Assembly: GCF_001188955.3 (NCBI RefSeq)
Contig: NZ_JPRF03000021.1
Location: forward strand, 186,001-250,000
Length of the DNA stretch: 64,000 nt
From: Kitasatospora aureofaciens
Lineage (GTDB): Bacteria; Actinomycetota; Actinomycetes; Streptomycetales; Streptomycetaceae
Direction of reading: 5' to 3'
The translations under genes and the position numbers were made by a program. Shown here piece by piece: positions 1-9,080 of the stretch (positions within the stretch are counted from its first letter, which is position 1; every line of letters begins with the position of its first letter). The notes below the pieces were generated by a model. That model was not told the DNA's origin. It saw only the letters and a list, made by a program, of their open reading frames with translations, and ran no database searches.

Positions 1-802
1 CCACGGCCTGGCGGGCCCGGTCGGGGACGGCCGGCAGCGGGCTGCCGGGCTGCTGGGGGCGGTCCTTGAGATGGCCGGTGCGGATGAGCTCCTCGGCGAG
101 CCACCGGGGGAGCGGGGCCGGGACGGTGGCACCGGGCAGGGGCCGGTAGGTGCCGCTGGTGGTGACGGTGCTGGGCGCGACGATGTAGCCACCGTGCGCG
201 CGGACGTCGACCTGCCAGGCGAGGGCACGGCCGGTGGAGGAGCCGGTGGAGCAGGTGAAGCGGTGGTGGGCGTCGTCGCGGTACCAGATGTGCAGGCCGC
301 CGGAAGGGGTGCGCACGCGCAGGGTCCCGGCGTCTGCGGAGGGGTCGGGAGCCTTGCGCAGGGCGGCCAGCAGGGCGAGCGTGTGGTACCCGTTCTCCAG
401 GCCCTCGAGGTCGACCCGGTCGTGGATCGGGATCCCGGGCAGGATCCGGTCCCTGGCGGGGACGTCCGCGGGGTGGCTGTCGACGTCGATGACCACCAGG
501 CCGGACGGCCCGCAGGCGACGCCGGTGCCGAAGCCCGGGTTGACCCGCCACCAGGCACTGATGACTTCCTGGTCGGTGGTGGCGGCGTGGAAGCCGTGAC
601 ACCAGCGACCGACCCGTGGGCAGAGGCACTCGGCGGGGGAGTGCGGGGACTCCTGGCAGGGCTGGCAATTCGCCGGCGGGGTCTTTCTCCCGGGAGCCAG
701 CGGATGGACGGGCCATCCCTGGGCGGCACACCAGCGCGCGACGGCCAGCGCGTCCGGCTGACGCTCCGTTCGGTCGCTCCCCACGGCCTTCGGCGCCGTC
801 AC
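1..802 (-). CDS. bifunctional DNA primase/polymerase, N-terminal part (runs off the left edge)
   Basis: The minus strand reads openly from a GTG at 802 to base 1, giving 267 residues with no stop; the C-terminus lies outside the window. The sequence fits the prim-pol domain of actinobacterial plasmids and integrated elements: an N-terminal helix with WCAAQGWPVHPL, a cysteine-rich stretch at about residues 46-68 (possible zinc site), the acidic metal-binding motif VIDVD at 104-108, and TPSGGLHIWY at 165-174, matching the family TPSGGxH motif. This domain makes primers and extends them in element replication. The start is supported by the purine-rich GGGAAGGGACC just upstream. A dense 9-bp repeat array lies immediately upstream (818-1572), and a similar array precedes the SF3 helicase at 53.4 kb. 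The family call is secure; the element type is inferred. Confidence 0.85.
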   Translation of the reverse strand, partial: MTAPKAVGSDRTERQPDALAVARWCAAQGWPVHPLAPGRKTPPANCQPCQESPHSPAECLCPRVGRWCHGFHAATTDQEVISAWWRVNPGFGTGVACGPSGLVVIDVDSHPADVPARDRILPGIPIHDRVDLEGLENGYHTLALLAALRKAPDPSADAGTLRVRTPSGGLHIWYRDDAHHRFTCSTGSSTGRALAWQVDVRAHGGYIVAPSTVTTSGTYRPLPGATVPAPLPRWLAEELIRTGHLKDRPQQPGSPLPAVPDRARQAV

Positions 803-817
803 GCTGGTCCCTTCCCC

Positions 818-1572
818 TTGGTTCGGTAGCTGCTGCAGCTCTCGCCCAGCTTCTTCGGTAGCTGGGTAGCTGCCCGGATTTGGGTCGCTTGTTCAGTCGC
901 TGACGGCAAAAAGCCAGGTCAGAGCACTGGAAGGTGCCGGATCAGCGACTGAAGCGACCGAAGTCCAGAAGATAGCTCACACAGACTAGCCGAGCGAGCA
1001 CATACCGTCCCGGACCGCCGGTACTTGCGAGGAAACTGAGCGACCGAACCCGGGGCCAGCGACCGAGCCGCTTCGGTCGCTGTTTTCGGTCCACCAGCGT
1101 TTTCGCAGGTCGGAGCCGATTTTCCCAACAAACAGCGACTGAAGCGACTGAAGCCCGGGTCTATAACGCGCACACGCACACGGGAATGTCTTCATATACC
1201 CGACCTTGAGTCGCTTGGGTCGCTGATGGGGTGGGTGCATGTGCTCTGACCTGGGATTTTGTCCAGCGACTGAAGCCCAGCGACCGAAAGCGACTGAGTC
1301 TCGCGGGGGCCCTCCCCCGGCGTGTCGCGGGTGTCGGACCCGGTTGCAAGTCGCCGGCTCGGTCGCTTGGGTCGCTTCGGTAGCTCCGGTCGCCGACCGA
1401 GGAAGAACCACCGGCGCGCTCACGCGCGCCGCCAGGATCTCCGACCTTGGGTCGCTTCAGTCGCTTCAGTCGCTCGGTCGCTGCCTCCCCGGCAGGAAAC
1501 CGCCCGGGGCTGGAGGCCCTGACGCCAACTGTCGAGCCAGCTACCGAAGCGACCCAAGCGACCCAAGCGACT
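818..1572. repeat. array of 9-bp repeats upstream of primase/polymerase
   Basis: Clusters of one to five degenerate 9-bp units (core GTCGCTTCA, variants GTCGCTTGG, GTAGCTTCG) occur in both orientations. Clusters sit near 821-872, 882-902, 943-963, 1036-1050, 1057-1082, 1133-1154, 1207-1224, 1264-1300, 1358-1389, 1446-1481 and 1536-1572, about 60-95 bp apart. The densest, at 1446-1481, has four units in a row. No credible gene spans the region; open frames across it merely translate the repeat. Iteron-like binding sites for a replication or regulatory protein are the simplest reading (inference). Confidence 0.8.
1057..1082. promoter_or_regulatory. palindrome built from two repeat units
   Basis: CAGCGACCGA and its exact complement TCGGTCGCTG flank a 6-nt centre, forming a 10-bp perfect inverted repeat inside the array. 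It is the only place where opposing units meet head to head, so it could be a central binding site or a cruciform. Confidence 0.6.
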
Positions 1573-1685
1573 CTGGTACGGACATGCCCCCACCACGGAC
1601 TCGCTCGCGGACGGGAGCGACGGCCGTACCGTCCGGGCTGACGGCATCTGGCCCCGCAGATCCTGCGGGCGGGAGCGGACGGATT

Positions 1686-1943
1686 CGAGTACAGCGGGCC
1701 GCAGGGCAGGATGCGGAGGTAGGAATCGTCCCCGTCGTGGCAGGGCAGCGACTCACGCAGGTCGGCGGGGAGCACGAGGCCGAGCCGTACCGCGGCCCTC
1801 GCGACGGCCTCGGGAGTCGCGGGCGGGCCGAGCTCCGCCAGGCTCGCGGGAACGTGGTCGGCCAGCCAGGCATCAATAACGCTCCAGGACTCGCTCACCG
1901 GGGCGAACACCGGGCTGATGCCGGTACGGGGAAGATCGATCAC
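1686..1943 (-). pseudogene. SMI1/KNR4-family protein, truncated
   Basis: From a GTG at 1943 about 86 residues resemble the N-terminus of actinobacterial SMI1/KNR4-family proteins: SWSVIDAWLADHVPASL, then PATPEAVARAA, LVLPADLRESLPCHDG and LRILPCGPLYS. These proteins are often immunity or antitoxin partners. After residue 86 the similarity stops and the open frame runs into the 9-bp repeat array, where it only translates repeats. The C-terminal half therefore seems lost. The family is recognised from memory of the LPADL...CHDG pattern. Confidence 0.55.
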
Positions 1944-2014
1944 GGGCCGCAGCCTTCCAGAGCGCTGTGACACGACGACGGCGGCCGCGCGCCACCCGGC
2001 GGAGGGCCGGGGCG

Positions 2015-2150
2015 TCAGTCGGAGCGCAGGATCCGGGAAACGTAGAGGCGCGGTGGTTCCGCGTCCTCGTCCACCGCGTACTCCACCGGCCCCAGGTCCC
2101 GGTTCAGCAGCGCCGAATGCGTGCCGGGGCCGGCGGGGCACGGGCAGGCT
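2015..2150 (-). pseudogene. C-terminal fragment of an unidentified protein
   Basis: A minus-strand frame ending at 2015 reads THSALLNRDLGPVEYAVDED and then EPPRLYVSRILRSD before the stop. The composition looks like real protein, but no start codon with a ribosome site is visible and the upstream sequence is not convincing. It lies just upstream of the SMI1-like fragment and is probably another remnant of the decayed 1.6-2.3 kb stretch. Confidence 0.3.
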
Positions 2151-2314
2151 CAGGTGGGGGGAAAGGAGTTCGCTCACAGAGCGACCCACCGACACCGGGG
2201 GAGTGGCGTCGCAAGGGCTCGGCCACCGGATGCGCGGGTGATGCCAATGCTGCGGATTCCGGCACGGCCCGTCGGTCGGCCGGGCAGCATTCCCCCGCGT
2301 TCCCCCGTGTCTTG

Positions 2315-2338
2315 GTAGCGCCCGCTACTCACCGCTAC
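2315..2338. promoter_or_regulatory. candidate operator of the toxin pair
   Basis: GTAGCG and CGCTAC form a 6-2-6 inverted repeat at 2315-2328, with a third half-site CGCTAC at 2333-2338. It lies 11 nt before the ATG of the short upstream ORF, where autoregulating toxin-antitoxin operons usually carry their operator. Confidence 0.4.
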
Positions 2339-2348
2339 GCTCGCGCAC

Positions 2349-2483
2349 ATGAAGCAGCTGAGCGCGCGACCGGAGAACGCCGGGCAGGCCCGGGGGACGG
2401 TCCTCGAGGCGGAACGCGGCCAGTACCCGGGATGGCACCCGGGCGCGGCCCCCGCCCGTGGCGTGGCGGCGGGCGCGGCGTGA
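2349..2483 (+). CDS. 44-residue ORF translationally coupled to the Doc-like toxin
   Basis: A short ORF starting at ATG 2349 (MKQLSARPENAGQARG...) whose TGA overlaps the toxin GTG (GTGA at 2480-2483). Position and coupling are those of an antitoxin, but it is shorter than usual Doc antitoxins and lacks a recognisable ribbon-helix-helix or AbrB pattern. It may be a degenerate antitoxin or only a leader ORF. An inverted repeat sits directly upstream. Confidence 0.4.
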   Translation: MKQLSARPENAGQARGTVLEAERGQYPGWHPGAAPARGVAAGAA

Positions 2484-2851
2484 TCCTGCGGATCGATCGG
2501 GCCTGGCTGCTCGACATCGCCCACCAGTTCGTACCCGGCGACCCGGACGTCACCGACTACGGCACCCTCGCCGCCGCCGTCGCCCGGCACGCCGACGAGG
2601 TCATGGGCGTTCCCGTCTACGAGGCCGTGAACCAGCGCGCCGCCGCGCTGATGCACCAGCTGATCCGCGTCCCCGCCCTGGAGTCCGCCAACGAGCACTT
2701 CGCTGCCGTCGTGGCCGCCTCCTACCTCAGCGCCTCCGGTGTCATCGTCACCGCCGAGCCCCAACAGGCCGTCGACCTCGCCGCCCGTATCCGCGCCGGG
2801 CACGCCGACGTGCGGGAGGCCGCGGCAGTCATCCGCACCTGGTACCGCTGA
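2480..2851 (+). CDS. Fic/Doc-family toxin-like protein with a divergent active-site loop
   Basis: 123 residues from GTG 2480. The pattern DYGTLAAAVARHADEVMGVP, YEAVNQRAAALMHQLIR and AAVVAASYLSASG follows the helical core of Streptomyces 'fic family toxin component' proteins related to phage P1 Doc, which phosphorylates EF-Tu. The catalytic HPFxxGNKR-type loop is not present: the aligned segment reads PALESANEHFAAV (residues 65-77). The protein may be inactive or belong to the divergent actinobacterial subgroup. It overlaps the preceding 44-residue ORF by 4 nt. Confidence 0.6.
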   Translation: MILRIDRAWLLDIAHQFVPGDPDVTDYGTLAAAVARHADEVMGVPVYEAVNQRAAALMHQLIRVPALESANEHFAAVVAASYLSASGVIVTAEPQQAVDLAARIRAGHADVREAAAVIRTWYR

Positions 2852-2927
2852 CGGCGCTCCGGACTCCGGCTCCGGCTCCGGCTCTGGCTCCGCTCCGGAC
2901 CGCGACGGGTTCCGCGAGCGGGACTTT

Positions 2928-3884
2928 TCAGGCGGTGGCGAGCGCGTGCCCCAGGAGCGACATCGCGTCGGGCATCACCCGCCGCCAGAAGCCGTCCGTG
3001 TGCTCCCCGTCGGGGAACCGCCCGACCCGCGCTCGCGCCTGCCGGGCGACCTGGCGGGCGGCGGGGCAGAACGGGTCCTCCTGACCGCACCACACGCCGA
3101 GGGTGCCGGTCTGCAACTGGTCCAGACGCAGCGTCGGCTCGTGGGCCTGCCAGTCCGTCTCGTCGGCGTACCCGCCGGTGGTGCGGGCGTCCGCCCAGGT
3201 GCGGAAGACGGCCGGGCTGAGCAGCGCCACGGCGTCCAGGTTGCGGCCGGCCTGGGTGCGTCCGACGGCGTACTGCAGGGCGCCCGATCCGCCCATCGAG
3301 ATTCCCGTCACGGCACGCGGCGTGGGCAGTTGGCGGGCGTGCAGCCAGCCGGGGAGTTCCTCGCGGAGCATCGCCTGCGGGTCATCGCCGTCGGCGGCTT
3401 GCCGGTGCCAGTACGTGGCGTCCCCGCCGTCCACCGCGACGACGGCGAACGGTGGCACACCGCCCTGGACCGCGGCCGCCAGGAACTGGGGAACCCCGAG
3501 CGTCACCATGCCCTGTGCGTCGTTGCCGCGGCCGTGCAGCAGGACGCAGACCGGCAGGTTCGTGCTCGCCGCGGCACCAGGCGGGAGCATGGTCACCATC
3601 GTGACCTCCCGGCCCCGCGCCGCCGAACGCACCTTCTCGACGCGCACGGGCCCCGGGGCGACGGCCGGGATCCTGCCGTCCGTCCCGGTCATCCCCAGCG
3701 CCTTCTTCAGCGTCACCCCACCGGGCACCCACCCGGCGAGCATCCCGCCCCCGGCCGCGGCCCCGAGCAGGGCGCCGCCGCCCGCGACGCCGGCCCCGAT
3801 CCGCAGCAGCCGCCGCCGTGACGGTGCTCGGTCGTCGGGGGCCGCTGAGGGCCGCTCAGTAGTGTTGTCGGTGTCTGTGGTCAT
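2928..3884 (-). CDS. secreted alpha/beta-hydrolase esterase (esterase D/antigen 85-like)
   Basis: 318 residues from ATG 3884. A twin-arginine-type N-terminus (SRRRLLRIG, residues 22-30) with a hydrophobic stretch suggests Tat export. CVLLHGRG (113-120) is the oxyanion-region strand and GISMGGSGA (194-202) is the nucleophile elbow with Ser197; DGEHTDGFW near the end supplies the likely catalytic His. This fits the putative esterase family (PF00756-like). The substrate cannot be told. An upstream in-frame extension exists but lacks a ribosome site and would bury the signal peptide. Confidence 0.75.
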   Translation of the reverse strand: MTTDTDNTTERPSAAPDDRAPSRRRLLRIGAGVAGGGALLGAAAGGGMLAGWVPGGVTLKKALGMTGTDGRIPAVAPGPVRVEKVRSAARGREVTMVTMLPPGAAASTNLPVCVLLHGRGNDAQGMVTLGVPQFLAAAVQGGVPPFAVVAVDGGDATYWHRQAADGDDPQAMLREELPGWLHARQLPTPRAVTGISMGGSGALQYAVGRTQAGRNLDAVALLSPAVFRTWADARTTGGYADETDWQAHEPTLRLDQLQTGTLGVWCGQEDPFCPAARQVARQARARVGRFPDGEHTDGFWRRVMPDAMSLLGHALATA

Positions 3885-4307
3885 GTCTGTCGGCCTTTCG
3901 CCGGTCGGATTCGTACGCGCGGCCGCCAGCGGTCGCGAGCCCTGCTTCCGGAGCGACGTACGGCTGAGTACCACGGGCGCCACGGGCGCCCGTGGCCACT
4001 GAGAGCAGTGGCCACTCAAAACCGCGGCATCGGCAACGTGGCGGCGGCGGCCTGGCTGAGCGCAGGCGGATGGCCAGATGTCGGCACGTCCCCCCAGTCG
4101 GCCGGCCCAAGCAAAAACGATCATCGTAGTGGACGAGGGATCAGACCACCTGGTTTCCGTTGGCACGATCGTGTGACTCGACCGCTCAACCTCCTCCCAC
4201 CGATGCCCGATGCGCCAGGATCGGACAGGCCGACCCAGGCCGACCCAGGCCGACCGGACCGAACCCGGCGCCCGAGCCCGGCCGATCCCGACCACGAGGA
4301 GGCGGTA
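3885..4307. other. intergenic region, no gene seen
   Basis: Between the divergent esterase and 2H phosphoesterase genes. It contains short direct repeats (CGACCCAGGC twice near 4231-4250) but no convincing ORF, RNA or IS remnant. It presumably holds both promoters. Confidence 0.5.
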
Positions 4308-4994
4308 GTGAAAGCGTTCCACCCCACCTTCGGCCGGCAGCCGTGGCCCGACGGCGTCCGGGTCCTCCAGGTGTACGCGCTGCCGGATCTCTCCGCCGGA
4401 TCGGCCCTGCGCACGCTGCTCGGCGACCTGCGCAAGTCACTGGCCGGTTTCCCCGTGGTCCCGGTGCCCGACGACCACGCGCACATCACGCTCGACATGA
4501 TCACCTCCACGCCGCCCGACGCCATCGGCGAGGCCGAACGCCGCGAACTCGCCGACCGACTGCGCACCGCCGTCGCCGGTACCGGACCGCTCGTCCTCCA
4601 GGCGGGATCACCGCTCGCGTACCGCACCGGCGTACGGCTCGACCTCCACCCCGACCACCAACTCGCCGTCCTCCAGCACCGGGTCCGCTCCGCGATCCAC
4701 CAGGTCTGCGGCCCCGACTCCACCGCCTACCCCCTCGGCGTCCTCCACATGACCGCGGGGTATGCCGCCGCGGACGTCGACACCGACGAGCTGGCGCAGG
4801 TCATCCACCGCGTCCGGCCCGGTCACGCGCCCTTCACGGTGCGCCGGATCGAGCTGATCGAGGTGTACTGGCAACGGGTGCCGGTGGACGGGTCGGACGC
4901 CTCGGGCCGGCGAATCCGTTGGGACACCGTCGCGGCCGTCCCCCTCGACGACGTGCCCACCGCCGGACTGCACGCCACTTCCGATTCACGCTGA
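4308..4994 (+). CDS. 2'-5' RNA ligase/2H phosphoesterase superfamily protein
   Basis: 228 residues. Both signature H-x-T motifs of the 2H superfamily are present: HIT at 59-61 (in HAHITLD) and HMT at 147-149 (in LHMTAGYA). Members ligate or cleave 2'-5' or cyclic phosphodiester bonds in RNA or nucleotides. The GTG at 4308 is chosen because GAGGAGG lies 6-12 nt upstream; a longer in-frame ORF from 4008 is not protein-like. Confidence 0.75.
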   Translation: MKAFHPTFGRQPWPDGVRVLQVYALPDLSAGSALRTLLGDLRKSLAGFPVVPVPDDHAHITLDMITSTPPDAIGEAERRELADRLRTAVAGTGPLVLQAGSPLAYRTGVRLDLHPDHQLAVLQHRVRSAIHQVCGPDSTAYPLGVLHMTAGYAAADVDTDELAQVIHRVRPGHAPFTVRRIELIEVYWQRVPVDGSDASGRRIRWDTVAAVPLDDVPTAGLHATSDSR

Positions 4995-5062
4995 GGGAGC
5001 CCCAGCACCGGGCCCGTCCGGCGGATTTTCCCGGGGCCTCATGGCCGGGGACGCGCTCTGCT

Positions 5063-5350
5063 TCAACCCCGCAGGTCGTGCACGGTGCCCTCGCTGACGG
5101 CCCGCAGCTTCTCGGGACTGGCGACGTTGTGCACCGTCAGGACGCGGCCCTGCAGCGCTCGGTCGCGTCCTGCTTGACCGCCCGGTCGCCGGAGAAGCGC
5201 GGACGGCGGGCCTGCACGTGCTCGCGCCCGGCGGGCGACCTGACGCACCGCCGACTCCGAGCGTTCGACGGCCTCGCCGATCTCCGCGTGGCTGAAGTCG
5301 AACACCTCCTTAACACGAACACGGGGCGTGTGGACCCGCTCGGCGAACAC
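5063..5350 (-). pseudogene. ECF sigma factor (SigJ-like), internally deleted and frameshifted
   Basis: The frame from 5350 encodes a region-4 HTH, VKEVFDFSHAEIGEAVERSE then AVRQVARRAR, typical of SigJ-type ECF factors. It then shifts frame: the alternative frame carries the expected REHVQARRPRFSGDRAVKQ. It returns to a SigJ-like C-terminal tail (GRVLTVHNVASPEKLRAVSE). Region 2 and most of the C-terminal SnoaL-like domain are missing. This is a remnant and cannot encode a working sigma factor. Confidence 0.6.
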
Positions 5351-5519
5351 GGAGGCGTCGTGGGCGGTGCCGAGCGTGTGGGCGCTGCCCGTCGGCGCCG
5401 GGAACCGACTCCGTGCCCGCGACGCTGCCGAGCGCGTGGACGGGGGTGGTGACCTGGGTCACGGGCCGGTTGTGCGGTGCCGGAGGGGCCGTCCCCGGAG
5501 GTCGTGAGAGGCTCGTGCC

Positions 5520-6503
5520 ATGGAACAGCGTGTACTCGGCCGCACCGGCCGTCCCGTCTCGATCGTCGGACTCGGCACCTGGCAGCTCGGTGCCGACTGG
5601 GGTGACGTGCGGGAGGAGGACGCCCTGGCCGTACTGGAGGCCTCCGTCGAGGCGGGTGTGACGCTCTTCGACACCGCCGATGTCTACGGCGACGGCCGCA
5701 GTGAGCGGCTGATCGGCCGCTTCCTGAAGGAGCGCCCGGACGCGGAGGTGTTCGTCGCCACCAAGTTCGGCCGCCGGGTCGAGCAGCGTCCCCAGCACTA
5801 CCACCTCGCCAACTTCCGTGCCTGGGCGGACCGTTCACGAGAAAACCTGGGCGTGGAGCGGCTGGACCTGGTGCAGCTGCACTGCCCGCCGACGCCCGTC
5901 TACTCCTCGGACGAGGTGTTCGACGCCCTGGACACCCTGGTGGCGGAGGAGCGGATCGCCGCCTACGGGGTGAGCGTGGAGTCGTGCGCGGAGGCGCTGA
6001 CCGCGATCGCGCGCCCGGGCGTCGCGAGCGTGCAGATCATCCTGAACGCGTTCCGGCTCAAGCCGCTGGAGCGTGTGCTGCCGGCCGCCGAGGCGGCCGG
6101 GGTCGCGATCCTGGCTCGGGTGCCGCTCGCCTCGGGGCTGCTCTCGGGCCGCTACAGCGAGCGGACCGTCTTCGCCCCGGACGACCATCGCACCTACAAC
6201 CGTCACGGCGAGGCCTTCGACCAGGGCGAGACCTTCTCCGGCGTGGACTTCGCGACGGGCGTCGAAGCGGCACGGGAGTTCGCCGCGCTCGCACCCGAGG
6301 GCGCGACTGCGGCCCAGACCGCGCTGCGGTGGGTCGTCCAGCAGCCCGGGGTGACGACGGTGATCCCCGGTGCCCGCAACGTGGCGCAGGCACGGGCCAA
6401 TGCCGCGGCTGCGGCACTGGCGCCGCTGCCGCCGGCCACGCTGGACGCCGTCCGGGAGCTGTACGACCGCCGCATCCGGCCGCAGGTGCACGACCGCTGG
6501 TAG
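5520..6503 (+). CDS. aldo/keto reductase
   Basis: 327 residues, full length for the family. The N-terminal GLGTWQLG, the DTADVYGDGRSERLIG segment with the catalytic Tyr, ATKFGRR with the Lys and LVQLHCPP with the His complete the tetrad; the C-terminal VIPGARN binds NADPH. It acts as a cytosolic NADPH-dependent carbonyl reductase with unknown substrate. A GGAGGT site lies about 20 nt upstream and GAGAGG is closer. No operon partner; the sigma-factor remnant is upstream. Confidence 0.9.
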   Translation: MEQRVLGRTGRPVSIVGLGTWQLGADWGDVREEDALAVLEASVEAGVTLFDTADVYGDGRSERLIGRFLKERPDAEVFVATKFGRRVEQRPQHYHLANFRAWADRSRENLGVERLDLVQLHCPPTPVYSSDEVFDALDTLVAEERIAAYGVSVESCAEALTAIARPGVASVQIILNAFRLKPLERVLPAAEAAGVAILARVPLASGLLSGRYSERTVFAPDDHRTYNRHGEAFDQGETFSGVDFATGVEAAREFAALAPEGATAAQTALRWVVQQPGVTTVIPGARNVAQARANAAAAALAPLPPATLDAVRELYDRRIRPQVHDRW

Positions 6504-6644
6504 CCGAGGCCCGGCCGCATGCGGGCGGACACCACCGGGGTGGTGGTGTCCGCCCGCCCGGGGATTCATCGCGGGCAGCGCCTCGGTCGTGGTGAAGGTG
6601 CGCATCTCCACCACCGGCACCCGGATCTCCTACGCCGACGAGCC

Positions 6645-6695
6645 CGCCACCGGTCGAACCCCGCCACCGGTCGAACCCCGCCACCGGTCGAACCC
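6645..6695. repeat. three perfect tandem copies of a 17-bp unit
   Basis: The unit CGCCACCGGTCGAACCC is repeated three times without mismatch at 6645-6695, in the gap before the sugar-transport operon. The unit contains the palindrome ACCGGT. Confidence 0.8.
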
Positions 6696-6836
6696 CGTCA
6701 CGGTTCGCCGGTCTCCGGAGGCTGGGCCGTCCGGCTGGTCGACGGCGCGGCACGCGGGGACTCGGCCGGGGCGGCGGGCTAGGGTCGTCGGGGCCGGTCC
6801 GCCCCGCTACGGGAGCGCCCCGACGGGAGCGCCCCG

Positions 6837-6873
6837 CCACGGGAGAACGACTCCGCCCCACCACGGGAGAACG
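6837..6873. repeat. 14-bp direct repeat ending at the start codon of the binding-protein gene
   Basis: CCACGGGAGAACGA occurs at 6837-6850 and again immediately before ATG 6874; a related ACGGGAGCGCCCC appears twice upstream (6809-6835). The second copy provides the ribosome site, so the repeats seem to have duplicated the ribosome-binding segment. Confidence 0.6.
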
Positions 6874-8151
6874 ATGCCGACGGTCCCCAGCCTCCGTTCA
6901 CGGTGGGCGAGTGCCGCCGCCGGGCTGGCCGTGGTCGTGTCCACCCTGGCCGGCTGCGGCAGCGGCGGGCAGAACGGCCCGGTCACGCTGAACTGGTACA
7001 ACTTCCCGGACGATTCGGGCGCGCTCCAGCAAGCCGCCGACCGCTGCGGGCAGCAGTCCGGCGGGCGCTACACCATCCGGTACGACAAGCTGCCCCGCGG
7101 CGCGGACGGCCAACGCCAGCAACTGGTGCGCCGGATGGCCGCCCACGACACCGACGTGGACATCCTCGGTCTGGATGTCACCTGGCCCGCCGAGTTCGCC
7201 GAGGCCGGATGGATCCGGGAGTGGACCGGGAAGCTACGCGACCGGGGCACCGCCGACACCCTCGACGCAGCGGTCCGTACCGCGACCTGGCGGGGCCGGC
7301 TGTACGCGACGCCGTACAACTCCAACACCCAACTGCTCTGGTACCGCGACGACCTGGTCCGGACCCCGCCCAGGACCTGGGCCGAGATGCTGGCCACGGC
7401 GGAGGACCTGGCCCGTGCGGGCAAACCGCACTACGTGGAGATCCAGGGCGCCCAGTACGAGGGACTGACGGTCTGGTTCAACACCCTGGTCGCCAGCGCC
7501 GGGGGTTCCGTCCTCACCCCGGACGCACAGGCCCCCTCGCTCGGGCCACCCGCCGTCGCGGCCGCCACGGTCATGCACGACCTGGCGACCTCCGCTGCCG
7601 CCGACCCCTCGCTGCCGAACCAGATGGAGGACCAGAACCGGCTCGCCATGGAGTCCGGCACCGCCGCCTTCGAACTCAACTACCCGTTCGTCTACCCGTC
7701 GATGAAAGCCAACCAGCCCGCACTGTTCCCGCACTTCCACTGGGCGCCCTATCCCGCCGTGACGCCCGACCGCCCCGCCGGCGTGACCATCGGCGGGATC
7801 GACCTCGCGGTGGGCGCCTACAGCCGGCACCCCGACCTCGCCTTCGAGGCCACCCTGTGCCTGCGCAGCCGGGACAACCAGCTCACCAACGCGCTGAAGG
7901 GCGGTCTCCCGCCGTCGCTGCGCAGCCTGTACCGGACCGAGGAACTCACCCGGAGCTACCCCTTCGCCGCCGACGTGCTCGCCGCCCTCGACAGCGCCAG
8001 CGTCCGGCCGCAGACGCCCGCCTACCAGAACGTGTCCATCGCCATCTCCCACACCCTCTCCCCGCCCGCCGGCATCCGCCCGGAGAAGGACGTGGCCGAC
8101 CTCCGCGGGCAGATCCAGGACGCCCTCGGCTCGAAGGGGCTGATTCCGTGA
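6874..8151 (+). CDS. lpqY: trehalose-type ABC transporter substrate-binding lipoprotein (LpqY-like)
   Basis: 425 residues from ATG 6874. Signal peptide with lipobox LAGC (lipidated Cys28). [37 protein letters not shown] and [20 protein letters not shown] match the pattern of mycobacterial LpqY, the trehalose-binding subunit. It captures sugar outside the membrane and hands it to the two permeases that follow. The stop overlaps the next GTG by 4 nt. A related disaccharide remains possible. Confidence 0.75.
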   Translation: MPTVPSLRSRWASAAAGLAVVVSTLAGCGSGGQNGPVTLNWYNFPDDSGALQQAADRCGQQSGGRYTIRYDKLPRGADGQRQQLVRRMAAHDTDVDILGLDVTWPAEFAEAGWIREWTGKLRDRGTADTLDAAVRTATWRGRLYATPYNSNTQLLWYRDDLVRTPPRTWAEMLATAEDLARAGKPHYVEIQGAQYEGLTVWFNTLVASAGGSVLTPDAQAPSLGPPAVAAATVMHDLATSAAADPSLPNQMEDQNRLAMESGTAAFELNYPFVYPSMKANQPALFPHFHWAPYPAVTPDRPAGVTIGGIDLAVGAYSRHPDLAFEATLCLRSRDNQLTNALKGGLPPSLRSLYRTEELTRSYPFAADVLAALDSASVRPQTPAYQNVSIAISHTLSPPAGIRPEKDVADLRGQIQDALGSKGLIP

Positions 8152-9080
8152 CACCACCCACCCGAGCCCGCGACGCCGCCCTTCCGAAGGCGGCCGGGCC
8201 CTCCCGGGGCGCCCGCCAGGAACGCAGGCTCGGCCTGCTGCTGTGCGCGCCCGCGGCCGTCGTCATGCTCGCGGTCACCGCCTACCCGGTCGGCTACGCC
8301 GTCTACCTCTCGCTGCAGCGCTACGACCTGCGGTTCCCCGACCAGGCGCACTGGGTCGGACTCGCCAACTACGGCGCCGTGCTGACCTCCCCCGTCTGGT
8401 GGCAGGCGCTCGGCGTCACCGTGCTGATCACCGTCGTGTCGGTGGCCGTCGAGCTGGCCCTCGGACTCGCCCTCGCCCTGGTGATGCACCGCGCCGTCTT
8501 CGGCCGCGGCACCGTCCGCACCGCGGTCCTGGTGCCGTACGGTATCGTGACCGTGGTCGCGGCCTACTCCTGGCAGTACGCCTGGACACCGGGCACCGGC
8601 TACCTGGCCGCCCTGCTGCCCGGGGGCAGCGCCCCGCTGACCGAGCAGTGGCCCGCCATCGGCCTGGTCATCCTCGCGGAGGTGTGGAAGACCACCCCGT
8701 TCATGGCCCTGCTCCTGCTCGCGGGCCTCGCGCTGGTGCCCGACGAGACCGTCCGGGCGGCGATGGTGGACGGCGCGACCTCCGGACAGCGGCTGCGCCT
8801 GGTGATCCTGCCGCTGATGAAACCGGCGATCCTGGTCGCCCTGCTCTTCCGCACCCTGGACGCCTTCCGGATCTTCGACGACATCTACGTGCTGACCGGT
8901 GGCTCCAACGGCACCGGCTCGGTCTCGATCCTCGGCTACGACAACCTCTTCACCGCGCTCAACCTCGGCATCGGCTCGGCGATCTCCGTCCTGATCTTCG
9001 TCTGCGTGGCGCTCATCGCACTGGTCTTCGTCAAGCTCTTCGGCACGGCCGCGCCGGGCACCGAACCGGAGCGCCGATGA
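8148..9080 (+). CDS. sugA: sugar ABC transporter permease (SugA/MalF-type)
   Basis: 310 residues from GTG 8148, overlapping the binding-protein stop (GTGA). Six hydrophobic segments; the MalF-type EAA loop is [20 protein letters not shown], which docks on the ATPase. N-terminal residues up to RQERRLGL are cytoplasmic. It pairs with the next permease to form the channel. Confidence 0.85.
   Translation: MTPPTRARDAALPKAAGPSRGARQERRLGLLLCAPAAVVMLAVTAYPVGYAVYLSLQRYDLRFPDQAHWVGLANYGAVLTSPVWWQALGVTVLITVVSVAVELALGLALALVMHRAVFGRGTVRTAVLVPYGIVTVVAAYSWQYAWTPGTGYLAALLPGGSAPLTEQWPAIGLVILAEVWKTTPFMALLLLAGLALVPDETVRAAMVDGATSGQRLRLVILPLMKPAILVALLFRTLDAFRIFDDIYVLTGGSNGTGSVSILGYDNLFTALNLGIGSAISVLIFVCVALIALVFVKLFGTAAPGTEPERR

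Noticed and set aside
818..1572. array considered as CRISPR
   Set aside because: Units are 9 bp, degenerate and in both orientations with no constant repeat-spacer periodicity; no cas genes.
1161..2195. 344-codon open frame on the minus strand
   Set aside because: Only the part at 1686-1943 has protein character; the rest translates the 9-bp repeat array (VAWVAWVASVAG-type text).
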